Positions 1 through 6,900 of a stretch of 9,421 bases of DNA are shown here, piece after piece (the stretch's first letter is position 1; each line of letters opens with the position of its first letter). A model generated the notes under the pieces. That model saw nothing but the letters and a program-made list of their open reading frames with translations. It did not search any database and was not told where the DNA came from. The stretch lies in contig QIMA01000520.1 of NCBI GenBank assembly GCA_003233535.1, forward strand, positions 1 through 9,421. The letters are read 5' to 3'. Source of the stretch: Rhodanobacteraceae bacterium. Lineage in GTDB: Bacteria > Pseudomonadota > Gammaproteobacteria > Xanthomonadales > SZUA-5. The position numbers and the translations under genes were made by a program.

Positions 1-113
1 AAGGAGCGGTGTAGTGGTTCATACACCCGACTGAGAAAAAGTCGCTGGGCGATCAAGGGCCTAGCGAGGGCGCGTGAAGTTTATGAAATATTCGGGTTAG
101 ACTCGAAGCGACT

Positions 114-869
114 ATGGAAACCACCCAAACTGAACGCAAAGCGTATGCCGCAAAGCTCGTCAAGGAGCGCCTTAAGCTGTGGCTGGTGAACAATCGCGAG
201 GCCCATGATCCTAAGCAGAATCCGCTCAATCTATCGACTCGCGTAGCCGAATTGCGCGCATTTCAAGCGCGGCGATTGGAGGCTAGTTACGCCGATTTGC
301 GACGCACACCGCGCTATGCCGCAGCGTCGGAGTTTTTTTTGAGTGACTTGTACGGCGAGGGTGATTTCGCCGCCAGGGACCGTAGCGTGGAAAAAATCTA
401 TCCGATTTTGGTTCGGCTATTGCCGGAGGCAGCGCTCGAAACGGTCGCAATCGCTGCCGAACTGAATGCCTTGAGTCACCGCTTAGATCTACGCATGTTG
501 GAAAATTTACACGAGTTGCTGCGCGATGATGAGGAGATCACTCTGCAGCACTACGCGCTGGCCTATGCGCACGCAGAAGACTCTCCGGACCGCCGTCATC
601 AACTGGCGCTGATTCTGGGGCTGGGGCGCGGACTCGATCACATCGTGCGCAAACGCATGGTGCGTGAGTTGCTGTCGCTGTGCCACTGGCCAGCCAAGCT
701 GGCCGGACTGGGGGCGTTGCAATCGTTCCTGGAGCGCGGTTTCGATGCCTTCATCGCGCTCAAAGGGGCCAATTCATTCCTGCTGGCGATGGCTCATCGA
801 GAGCGTGCTTTCATGCAGGAAATGTTTGAGTTGGCCGGTAGGCAGGTGCCGCCGGCCGCCGCAGCCTAA
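114..869 (+). CDS. Conserved hypothetical helical protein with FFLSDLYG motif
   Basis: The 251-residue product has no signal peptide or membrane segment, so it is probably cytoplasmic. It is almost entirely predicted helical, rich in Leu, Ala, Arg and Glu. The most distinctive stretch is residues 74-89, reading FFLSDLYGEGDFAARD, preceded by a basic Arg/Tyr-rich segment (RRLEASY at 53-59, TPRYAAA at 65-71). It is followed by LLPEAALETVAIAAELNALS at 102-121. I recognise this pattern from uncharacterised proteobacterial proteins but know no function for the family. The ATG at 114 is the first usable in-frame start; the Shine-Dalgarno sequence is weak (GAAGCG just upstream). The gene is convergent with the PHA-system gene, with 21 bases between stop codons, so shared expression is not implied. 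Codon use resembles its neighbours. The reading frame is well supported; the function is unknown. Confidence 0.85.
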   Translation: METTQTERKAYAAKLVKERLKLWLVNNREAHDPKQNPLNLSTRVAELRAFQARRLEASYADLRRTPRYAAASEFFLSDLYGEGDFAARDRSVEKIYPILVRLLPEAALETVAIAAELNALSHRLDLRMLENLHELLRDDEEITLQHYALAYAHAEDSPDRRHQLALILGLGRGLDHIVRKRMVRELLSLCHWPAKLAGLGALQSFLERGFDAFIALKGANSFLLAMAHRERAFMQEMFELAGRQVPPAAAA

Positions 870-890
870 AACTGTCGGCGGCTCGCGAAA

Positions 891-1166
891 CTAGCCAAAC
901 TCAATATCCAGGTGCCGGCGTACTTCGCTTTCAATCGCCGGCTTGATGGCCAGCAACAAAAAACTGATATCGGCCTCCACCAGCACTCGATCGTCATCGA
1001 CCACGATGCGACCGTTGACCCCGGTACGCGAAAAAAACAGGACGTTCTCATCCCATTCGGTTTGTACCTGGAAACGGTCAGCGATGCTCTTGGCGATACG
1101 GGTCACTCGGCGACGTGCGTCTTTGCTGCCAATTTGATGGTCGCGAGCAATTTTGATGCCGGCCAT
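891..1166 (-). CDS. Polyhydroxyalkanoic acid (PHA) granule/system family protein
   Basis: This small cytoplasmic protein of 91 residues matches the PHA-system family of short proteins often found near PHA synthesis genes or free-standing in proteobacteria. Visible family features are the N-terminal I-K-I-A-R-D-H stretch, an Ala/Arg-rich helix (DARRRVTRIAKSIADRF), the W-D-E-N-V-L-F-F-S strand, the R-T-G-V-N-G-R-I core, and a C-terminal LLLAIKPAIESEVRRHLD helix. The biochemical role is not established; association with PHA granules is assumed from the family name. No PHA synthase, phasin or depolymerase gene lies in this window. The frame is open further upstream to 1232, but I choose the ATG at 1166. 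The purine-rich GGGAGGGAG lies 5-13 bases before it, and family homology begins immediately after it. The stop is TAG at 893-891. It is transcribed divergently from the downstream kinase operon. Confidence 0.85.
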   Translation of the reverse strand: MAGIKIARDHQIGSKDARRRVTRIAKSIADRFQVQTEWDENVLFFSRTGVNGRIVVDDDRVLVEADISFLLLAIKPAIESEVRRHLDIEFG

Positions 1167-1171
1167 GAAAA

Positions 1172-1180
1172 CTCCCTCCC
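1172..1180 (-). promoter_or_regulatory. Strong Shine-Dalgarno site of the PHA-system gene
   Basis: On the minus strand the sequence reads GGGAGGGAG; its GGAGG core sits 8 bases before the ATG at 1166. It decides that start over the longer open frame reaching 1232, which has no comparable site. Confidence 0.75.
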
Positions 1181-1371
1181 TGCGTCGTTGAGTGCTTTGT
1201 CGAGAATGGCAGGGGCTCCCCCTTACACGCAATGATGACGCATCAACGCAGCGTGGTTTAGGCGCTCCCTGAGCATAGCTTCGGCAGTTATCACGGACGC
1301 GCAGTTGGGGTTACCGACTTTGGTCTGGATCACTTTGTGCCCTTGGTCAGTCGCCCGAATCGCGATTTGCG

Positions 1372-1400
1372 CTGAAAATCGTGCTCACAGTGTCTATGAT
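1372..1400 (+). promoter_or_regulatory. Candidate sigma-70 promoter of the cupredoxin-kinase operon
   Basis: CTGAAA at 1372-1377 matches four of six -35 positions and TATGAT at 1395-1400 matches five of six -10 positions, with a 17-base spacer. Transcription would start near 1407, giving a leader of roughly 25-30 bases before the ATG at 1434. It is judged by eye only. The rest of the 1167-1433 divergent region contains a small A-GGGG/CCCC-T hairpin (1211-1223) and three ACGCA copies (1227-1250), and no further gene. Confidence 0.4.
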
Positions 1401-1433
1401 TGCACTTTAGGAAACACGGGGAAGCACTTGAAA

Positions 1434-2117
1434 ATGCGTTCAGTCGTTCCCGGCTGGTGTGGTGCTGCGCTATTTCTTATTGCGCTCGGCGCAGCTCAGG
1501 CTGCCGAAATTCGCGGCGACATCAAACTGACCAGTCGCGGCAAAGCCCTGCGTGCTAGCGAGGGCAAAGACGCGGTGATCTACTTCCGCTCGCGCACCCC
1601 GCCGGCCCTGGAACCAACGCAAACGCCCTACGTGTTGGCCACGGAAGGTAAGAAGTTCGTGCCCGAAGTGCTGCCCATAATCGCCGGATCGATCGTGCGA
1701 TTTCCGAACAACGACCCGATCCTGCACAACGCCTTTTCCACCTCGCGCTCCAATAGCTTTGACGTGGGGCTTTATGGCCAGGGCGGAGAGAGCGAGCCGG
1801 TGCGCTTCGTCAACCCAGGGCTGGTGCGGGTTTATTGCAACGTTCATCACGGCATGGTCGCGCACGTGGTTGTGCTCGATACACCGTATTTCGTGGTACC
1901 CGACGAACGCGGCCAGTTTCGCCTCAGTGATCTCCCTGAAGGGCCTGGCGAACTGTTTGTTTGGCACGGGCGTTCAACGCTATGGCGCAAGAAACTGGAT
2001 CTAGGCGAGAATGCGGTTGATGTTCAGGTAGAGATTGAACTAAGCCGCCGGCGTGTCACTCCTCACCTCAATAAATTTGGCAAACCCTATCGACGGAGTC
2101 GCAACAATGACTACTAA
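1434..2117 (+). CDS. Exported cupredoxin-like copper protein (amicyanin-type ligands; methylamine-utilization-like family)
   Basis: The product has 227 residues. A signal peptide spans about residues 1-23 (hydrophobic GAALFLIALGAAQA, cleavage near AQA-AE), so the mature protein should be periplasmic. A single cupredoxin-type fold follows. FVPEVLPIIAGSIVRFPNND (75-94) leads to His98, and Y-C-N-V-H-H-G-M supplies Cys135, His138 and Met141. This is a full His/Cys/His/Met type 1 copper set with the Cys-x2-His-x2-Met spacing of amicyanin. Further His at 139 and 144 are nearby. After the cupredoxin, a beta-rich segment (FRLSDLPEGPGELFVWH) resembles the carboxypeptidase-regulatory-like tail of the 'methylamine utilization protein' family, and the C-terminus is strongly basic. 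No methylamine dehydrogenase genes are present, so that family label should not be read as a pathway. The ATG at 1434 was chosen because GGGGAAG (1418-1424) lies 9 bases upstream and the signal peptide starts there; the open frame extends back to 1305 without support. It overlaps the kinase gene by 11 bases. Confidence 0.82.
   Translation: MRSVVPGWCGAALFLIALGAAQAAEIRGDIKLTSRGKALRASEGKDAVIYFRSRTPPALEPTQTPYVLATEGKKFVPEVLPIIAGSIVRFPNNDPILHNAFSTSRSNSFDVGLYGQGGESEPVRFVNPGLVRVYCNVHHGMVAHVVVLDTPYFVVPDERGQFRLSDLPEGPGELFVWHGRSTLWRKKLDLGENAVDVQVEIELSRRRVTPHLNKFGKPYRRSRNNDY
2095..2098 (+). promoter_or_regulatory. Shine-Dalgarno GGAG fixing the kinase start
   Basis: GGAG lies 8 bases before the ATG at 2107, inside the end of the cupredoxin gene. 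It favours this start over a GTG at 2053 and places the two genes in an 11-base overlap, which suggests translational coupling. Confidence 0.6.
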
Positions 2118-4965
2118 AGGACGCAGCTCTTTACCGCTGGCAGCGCGGATATTTTTGGTCATTGCGGGTTTGGTGGTGCTCGGCGTAGGCATCGCCGTGG
2201 TGCTTACTTGGCAAGTTGGCGAACGGCTAGGTAGACAGGCAGTAAGTGCCGAACTGGATGCTAGTACGGCGGCCCAGCAACGGTTCAAGGATCTCGGCGC
2301 GGAAAAGCTAGAGCTGATTGCGCAATCGATAGCCACCGACCCCAGCGTGGCTAACTATTTGGAGGGAGCGATCAGCGGCAACCTCGGGTTGGACGGCGAT
2401 TTGGGCTACGTGGTCGCCGAGCCGGGTGATGAATTGGGAATGGATACTGCCGATTATTCTGGCGCTGACGATGAGTTGGGATTGGGCGATTCCGGCGACG
2501 AATTGGGCGGCGAATCAAACGAGCAGACTGATCAAGCCGAACCCTTAGTCGCTGGCCGCGAGATTATGACTGCCGGCAGCACTGATGCAGTCGGTAACGT
2601 GTCAGTCCAGGATTTACTCGAGGAGCGTCGCGAAACGCAAAACTTCTCACTCGCAATGGTGCTTGATCCTGACGGTCAGCTGGTCGCACGCACCGGCGAA
2701 ACCGAGGCCTTCGAGCGCGATTTCAAGAGTGACGTGTTTTTGGGCCCTGTGATTGCCGATCTTATTTCGGTGGTGGGTTACTGGGAGGAATCCGGCAAGC
2801 TCTATCATACGGCCGCCACGCCGATTGCCAAGGACGATATCTTGGTCGGCTTTTTGATCGTTGGGAGCGAGGTGAATCGCTCGCTATGCGAACAAATTCA
2901 GCAAGTTAGCGGCGCACATGTGGCCTTCTGGGGCGCTGGGTCATTGGGCGTGCGGTTGCTCGCCAGTTCGCTGGATACGAGCGCTGAGCGCCTGCTATCG
3001 GAGGCGATGGTTAACTATCAAGCCGATCTCGCGCAGGCGCTGAGTTCGGGCAAAGGGCTGGATCGATTGGATCTCAAACTGGGCAGCGAAAACTACAGCA
3101 TCACGCTCAGTCCGTTGTTGCCGCAGCCGGGTTTGCCGGCAGTCGGTGGCGCTATGGCCTTAACCTCCGCGGATGCAGCGATGGCCAGCTTTCTGGAACT
3201 GCGCAACAACATGCTTTACGGCGGTTCCGCAGCGATCATCATCGCTCTGGCCCTGTCCTGGTGGCTGGCGCGGCGTATCTTACGGCCGGTAGCCGGGATG
3301 GCACAGGCCGCTGAGTTGGCCGCCGCCGGCGATTATCAGCACAACATTCCGCAACATAGCGCTGACGAGTTGGGTCGTTTGGCGCGGGCTTTTAACGCCT
3401 TGCTCAGTAGCCTGCGAGAAAAGAGCGATATCGAGGGCTACGTGTCGAACTTGTCGCGTTTCTTGCCCGACCCGGGCTTGGACGAGGGCATGACCAGCGT
3501 GGTCAAGGTCGAGCAGCCTGAGCGCGAAGAGCTGACTATTTTGGCGGTGGACGTACCCGAATTCGCCAAACCCGTGGGCGAGGGACAAGAAGGCGTCGAA
3601 CTCACCAAGATGGGCACCCGTCTGGGCGATTTACAGGTTTCGGCTGAGTCCCGTCAGGGTCAAGTGTTGTTGTCGCAAGGCCGTCAAGTAGTGCTCGGTT
3701 TTCGCGGGGCTGGGAGGCAGGTGAATGCGCTGCATATGCTGCAGCAACTGGTGGTCGCTGACGCCCGGCGAGATGTCGCTGCGCGGTCGGGCTTTGCGCT
3801 GAGCGAGGGAGATGTCTTACACGGCGGTTTGCCGAACTTGCCGAGTGCCCGTGTCGCGCTAGGTGGCGCCATCAGCGCAGCACTACGTCTGCTGATCGAT
3901 AGCGGTCCCGGACGGGTGCTGGTAGCTCCGAATGTGGCGGCAAGCCTGAAGAAACTGCTTGGCGAAAAGACGCTGACGGTCAGCGCTGGCGCATTGAGCG
4001 GAAAACGTTTCTACGCGCTGCGGCCGGAAAGTTTGTCGGCGCTACCAGAAGTGGTTAGTGACGACGCCAACGCGACCAAAATCGTGTCCAGCGAGCCATC
4101 TGCGAACGCGGGCAACGCCCGCATCAGCTCGCAAACGCGCTTGGCTCACGGGTCCATCTTCGCTGAGCGCTACGAGATTCAGGCAGTTCTGGGTACCGGC
4201 GGCATGGGCGTCGTGTACAAGGCGCGAGATCGCGAACTGGACGATTTCGTCGCCTTGAAGATGCTGCGCCCCGGGCTGATTGTGGATCGCGAACAGCTCG
4301 ACCGGCTGAAGAGTGAAATCAAGTTGGCGAGGAAGATCACCCATCCGAACGTCTTGCGCACTTACGATTTCGGCGAGGCCAGCGGCATGCCGTTTATCTC
4401 CATGGAGTACGTGCGCGGAATGACTTTGCGCTATCTGCTTGAGCAGACTCAACGGGTGCCGTATTCAGCCGGGCTGAGAATCGCCAGGCAGCTGTGTGCC
4501 GGACTGGATGCGGCTCATGCAGTCGGCGTTCTTCATCGTGATATCAAGCCTGAGAATCTGATTCTCGAGCAAAGCGGCAATGTCAAACTGATGGATTTCG
4601 GCATAGCCCGGCCGATCCAGCGCAGCGTGCCGGGTCACACGCAGCCAGGAATGTTCGTGGGTACACCCGCATATTCGGCGCCTGAACAACTGCAGGGCAT
4701 GGACCTAGACGCTCGTTCCGATATCTATTCCACCGGCATCGTTATCTGCGAACTGTTCTGCGGAGCGCTGCCGTTCCCGGCCGGGAACACGATGGAAACC
4801 TACATGGCGCATCTGCAGACCGACCCGATTAAGCCGTCGGAGTTGTGGGCAGATATTCCCAAGGAACTTGAACAAGCTATCCTAAAGTGCCTGAATAAGA
4901 AGCCGGATGACCGTTTTAGCAGCGCCGCCGATTTGTTGGTGGCGTTGTCCGAATTGCGAGCCTGA
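2107..4965 (+). CDS. Transmembrane sensor Ser/Thr protein kinase (periplasmic sensor - HAMP - cyclase-like - kinase)
   Basis: The product has 952 residues, numbered from the ATG at 2107. Residues about 12-33 form the first membrane helix. Residues about 34-368 are a periplasmic sensor with a Cache-like core (FSLAMVLDPDGQLVARTGE near 180-198). This sensor also carries an acidic Gly-Asp-Glu-Leu-Gly repeat patch at 91-134. The second membrane helix is about 371-388, followed by HAMP (about 389-440, with DELGRLARAFN). Residues about 476-640 resemble a class III nucleotide cyclase (LAVDVPEF, then VALGGAISAALRLLIDSGPG). Asp482 is kept, but the second metal Asp is apparently replaced by Arg526, so it is probably not catalytic. 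The kinase domain is about 689-950 and looks complete: glycine loop LGTGGMG (695-701), Lys718, Glu737, HRDIKPEN (810-817), DFG (830-832) and SAPE (857-860). It is an RD kinase of the bacterial PknB/Hanks type. Unlike PknB, the kinase is C-terminal and there are no PASTA repeats. Membrane topology places the sensor outside and the kinase in the cytoplasm. Confidence 0.93.
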   Translation: MTTKGRSSLPLAARIFLVIAGLVVLGVGIAVVLTWQVGERLGRQAVSAELDASTAAQQRFKDLGAEKLELIAQSIATDPSVANYLEGAISGNLGLDGDLGYVVAEPGDELGMDTADYSGADDELGLGDSGDELGGESNEQTDQAEPLVAGREIMTAGSTDAVGNVSVQDLLEERRETQNFSLAMVLDPDGQLVARTGETEAFERDFKSDVFLGPVIADLISVVGYWEESGKLYHTAATPIAKDDILVGFLIVGSEVNRSLCEQIQQVSGAHVAFWGAGSLGVRLLASSLDTSAERLLSEAMVNYQADLAQALSSGKGLDRLDLKLGSENYSITLSPLLPQPGLPAVGGAMALTSADAAMASFLELRNNMLYGGSAAIIIALALSWWLARRILRPVAGMAQAAELAAAGDYQHNIPQHSADELGRLARAFNALLSSLREKSDIEGYVSNLSRFLPDPGLDEGMTSVVKVEQPEREELTILAVDVPEFAKPVGEGQEGVELTKMGTRLGDLQVSAESRQGQVLLSQGRQVVLGFRGAGRQVNALHMLQQLVVADARRDVAARSGFALSEGDVLHGGLPNLPSARVALGGAISAALRLLIDSGPGRVLVAPNVAASLKKLLGEKTLTVSAGALSGKRFYALRPESLSALPEVVSDDANATKIVSSEPSANAGNARISSQTRLAHGSIFAERYEIQAVLGTGGMGVVYKARDRELDDFVALKMLRPGLIVDREQLDRLKSEIKLARKITHPNVLRTYDFGEASGMPFISMEYVRGMTLRYLLEQTQRVPYSAGLRIARQLCAGLDAAHAVGVLHRDIKPENLILEQSGNVKLMDFGIARPIQRSVPGHTQPGMFVGTPAYSAPEQLQGMDLDARSDIYSTGIVICELFCGALPFPAGNTMETYMAHLQTDPIKPSELWADIPKELEQAILKCLNKKPDDRFSSAADLLVALSELRA

Positions 4966-4983
4966 GGAACGCTGGAGAGACCG

Positions 4984-6045
4984 ATGACCGTATCTATAAT
5001 CCGTTGCTGTGCGCTAGGTGGCGCGCTCGTTTGTGCGGGGCAGCTGGCTGCGCAGGAACAGCGAGAGTTTGATCGCCTTTCGTATCGGGCCGATCTCTTG
5101 ATTCGCGCTGAGCACACCGAGTTGCCAGTACGCGATATCGAGCGACTACGCAGCAGTCTGCGCTTAGGCGTGGAGTATCTGGCGAGCGACGCGATCGAAT
5201 TCGGAATTGGCGCGCGCTTAGCGTTGGGCAGCGACGACAACGCTGACAATCGGCGAAATTTTGACAATCAGCGCTCGGATGAGGTTGCCCTAGATCAGTT
5301 TTGGATGCGCTGGTACGTCAACCCCGATTGGGTCGTAGTCATTGGCAAAGATCAGGTGCCGCTATCGCTGTCGCCAATGCTCTGGGATGAGGACTTGCGC
5401 CCGGTTGGCGTTTCCAGCGACTGGCAAGTGGCGGTTGGCGATTTCGACAACTTCTCGGTAGTGGTGGGCTACTTCGCGCCCGACCTAGTGTACGGCGATG
5501 ATTCTAGGCTGGCCGCTGTACAGGCGGCGTATCGCTTCCGCGATGGTGCACCCACCGGCGGTTCGATCTTGCTGTCCTACCTGGACTACAGCGGTCTAGA
5601 TGAGTTGCCGGCTGAAGGATTGTCGCGCACCAACCGAGTAGCCAATGGTCGGTTGCTCAGCGATTACCAATTACTCGACCTGCAGCTTGTGGGTCGCACC
5701 ACAGTGGCCGAGCAGCCCTTAGAGCTGCGCGTGGATCTGGTACGTAATCTGGGTGCCGATGATGAGAACGAGGGTGCCCGCGCCAGTTTGGTATGGGGTG
5801 ATCGGCGTGAAGCCGGTAACTGGGAATTGGGTATTGCGACTCAGCGGATGCAGCGCGACGCCGTGCTGGCGGCTGCCAGTGATGACGATTGGTGGTTTCA
5901 CAGCTTTTCGCGCGGGGTCATGCCGTGGGTGGGATACGGGCTCAATGACGTGTGGAATTTGCGCGTAGCGGCTTTCAATGAGCGCAGAGATCGGGCAAAT
6001 GTTGATGTCCGTCGCTATCTAATCGACCTTCGAGCCCGTTGGTAA
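4984..6045 (+). CDS. Putative outer-membrane porin (beta-barrel)
   Basis: The product has 353 residues. A signal peptide covers about residues 1-23 (IIRCCALGGALVCAGQLAA). The mature part shows alternating amphipathic strands ending in aromatic residues (RADLLIRAE, LRLGVEYLA, FGIGARLALG, VALDQFWMRWYV, VVVVGYF, ILLSYLDYSG, LRVAAFNERR). It has charged Asp/Asn-rich turns and ends in the strand YLIDLRARW, a terminal aromatic residue typical of outer-membrane barrel insertion. The segment W-V-V-V-I-G-K-D-Q-V-P followed by LWDEDLRPVGV (133-143) resembles the GRQ...P...WD.DLRP.G core of the 'putative porin' family. The substrate is unknown. GGAGAGA at 4974-4980 lies 3 bases before the ATG, and only 18 bases separate it from the kinase stop, so it is very probably co-transcribed. 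Cys17 is not in a lipobox context, so I do not call a lipoprotein. The barrel assignment is moderately firm; the specific porin family is less so. Confidence 0.75.
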   Translation: MTVSIIRCCALGGALVCAGQLAAQEQREFDRLSYRADLLIRAEHTELPVRDIERLRSSLRLGVEYLASDAIEFGIGARLALGSDDNADNRRNFDNQRSDEVALDQFWMRWYVNPDWVVVIGKDQVPLSLSPMLWDEDLRPVGVSSDWQVAVGDFDNFSVVVGYFAPDLVYGDDSRLAAVQAAYRFRDGAPTGGSILLSYLDYSGLDELPAEGLSRTNRVANGRLLSDYQLLDLQLVGRTTVAEQPLELRVDLVRNLGADDENEGARASLVWGDRREAGNWELGIATQRMQRDAVLAAASDDDWWFHSFSRGVMPWVGYGLNDVWNLRVAAFNERRDRANVDVRRYLIDLRARW

Positions 6046-6060
6046 GGTAAATTGCAGCCT

Positions 6061-6894
6061 ATGCGAATTGCATTTCCCGCAGCGGAGTATCCAGATGTGC
6101 CGGTTGAGCGCGGGCGCGTGCGCATTGGCTCGAGCGACGACAACGGCTTAGTGCTCGACGCTGAGCAAGAGATTTTGCCCAGTCACTTACAGATCGAAGT
6201 GGAATCTCGCCGCGGGATCGTACTCACAGTGCTCAGCGAGGGCGCAAAAGTATGGGTTAACGCTCGTCCGGTTCGGGAAAAGGCCATCTTGCGGGTTGGC
6301 GATTCGGTCGTTGCCGGTCTGGTGCGCATGGTCCTTAAATCTGACGAGGACCCAGTGGAAGCTTCTGAACAGCCACTGACGGGCACTGCTGCCGAACAGA
6401 TGGGGCCAACGCTGCCTATGCTTCGAGCGCACCAGGGTCCGTATTTTGGTCAAGGATTGGCGCTTGGCGCAAGTACGGACTTCGGCGCTGATCCGAGTTG
6501 CAAGGTGCAGTTGGACGAACCGGAGGGCGTCGCGCAGCTGATGCGTGTAGACGCGCGCGCAGGGCTATTGCGGCTGAAGGTCAGCGCCGCTGACAAACAA
6601 GTTGAAGTCAACGGGGTCTTGGTTAGCTCGGCCATGTTGCAGTCAGGCGATCAGATTGCGTTGCAGAACAACCGTTTTGTGGTCGAGGCGCCTGGTTGGG
6701 GTGGGGCCGATACACAGGCGCCGTCGAAGACCAAGCCGGCAGTGACGCAAGTTGGTCGACCTCTGGTCGTGCCGCCTGAGGCGGACGAGACGCAGAAGGG
6801 CGAATCCACAGTCGATTGGGTCATTCTGGCCGCTGCAATCGTCACTATTGGCGCGCTCGGCGTGCTTGTCTATCTGCAGTTTTGGGGGACATAA
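6061..6894 (+). CDS. Tail-anchored protein with tandem FHA-type domains
   Basis: The product has 277 residues from the ATG at 6061. The first FHA-type domain is about residues 18-94: VRIGSSDDNGLVL, then SHLQI (41-45), then VWVNARPV with Asn67 and LRVGDSVVAG. A second, more divergent copy is about 130-208: ALGASTDFGADPSCKVQLDE, then VEVNGVLVSS with Asn184 and LQSGDQIAL. A Pro/Thr/Lys linker (212-248) leads to one hydrophobic helix at about 254-274 (VILAAAIVTIGALGVLVYLQ), which puts both domains in the cytoplasm, anchored by the C-terminus. FHA domains usually bind phosphothreonine, so the upstream kinase is the obvious partner. However, the Arg of the usual G-R and the Ser of S-R-R-H are not conserved in either copy, so binding may be non-canonical. 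The frame also offers a TTG at 6052 (adding M-Q-P); AAGG at 6044-6047 is 4 bases from the TTG and 13 from the ATG, so the start is uncertain by three codons. The gap to the porin stop is 6-15 bases. Confidence 0.82.
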   Translation: MRIAFPAAEYPDVPVERGRVRIGSSDDNGLVLDAEQEILPSHLQIEVESRRGIVLTVLSEGAKVWVNARPVREKAILRVGDSVVAGLVRMVLKSDEDPVEASEQPLTGTAAEQMGPTLPMLRAHQGPYFGQGLALGASTDFGADPSCKVQLDEPEGVAQLMRVDARAGLLRLKVSAADKQVEVNGVLVSSAMLQSGDQIALQNNRFVVEAPGWGGADTQAPSKTKPAVTQVGRPLVVPPEADETQKGESTVDWVILAAAIVTIGALGVLVYLQFWGT

Positions 6895-6900
6895 AGCGGC

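Noticed and set aside
83..100. Short ATG frame upstream of the first gene as a leader peptide
   Set aside because: It has only five codons before TAG, no ribosome site, and no regulatory codon pattern.
855..882. 7-bp GCCGCCG/CGGCGGC inverted repeat between the convergent genes, as a bidirectional terminator
   Set aside because: The loop is 14 bases, the left arm is within the coding sequence of the first gene (an Ala/Pro-rich C-terminus), and no T run follows on either strand.
1305..1433. N-terminal extension of the cupredoxin frame
   Set aside because: The extension has no ribosome site, would place residues before a clear signal peptide, and overlaps the likely promoter.
1470..1967. 165-codon open frame antisense to the cupredoxin gene
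   Set aside because: It is the shadow of a gene with a signal peptide and full copper ligand set; no ribosome site or recognisable family is seen.
4984..5052. Lipoprotein signal at Cys17 of the porin-like protein
   Set aside because: The residue before the Cys is Val (A-L-V-C), not Gly, Ala or Ser as a lipobox needs; a normal signal peptide cut near residue 23 fits better.
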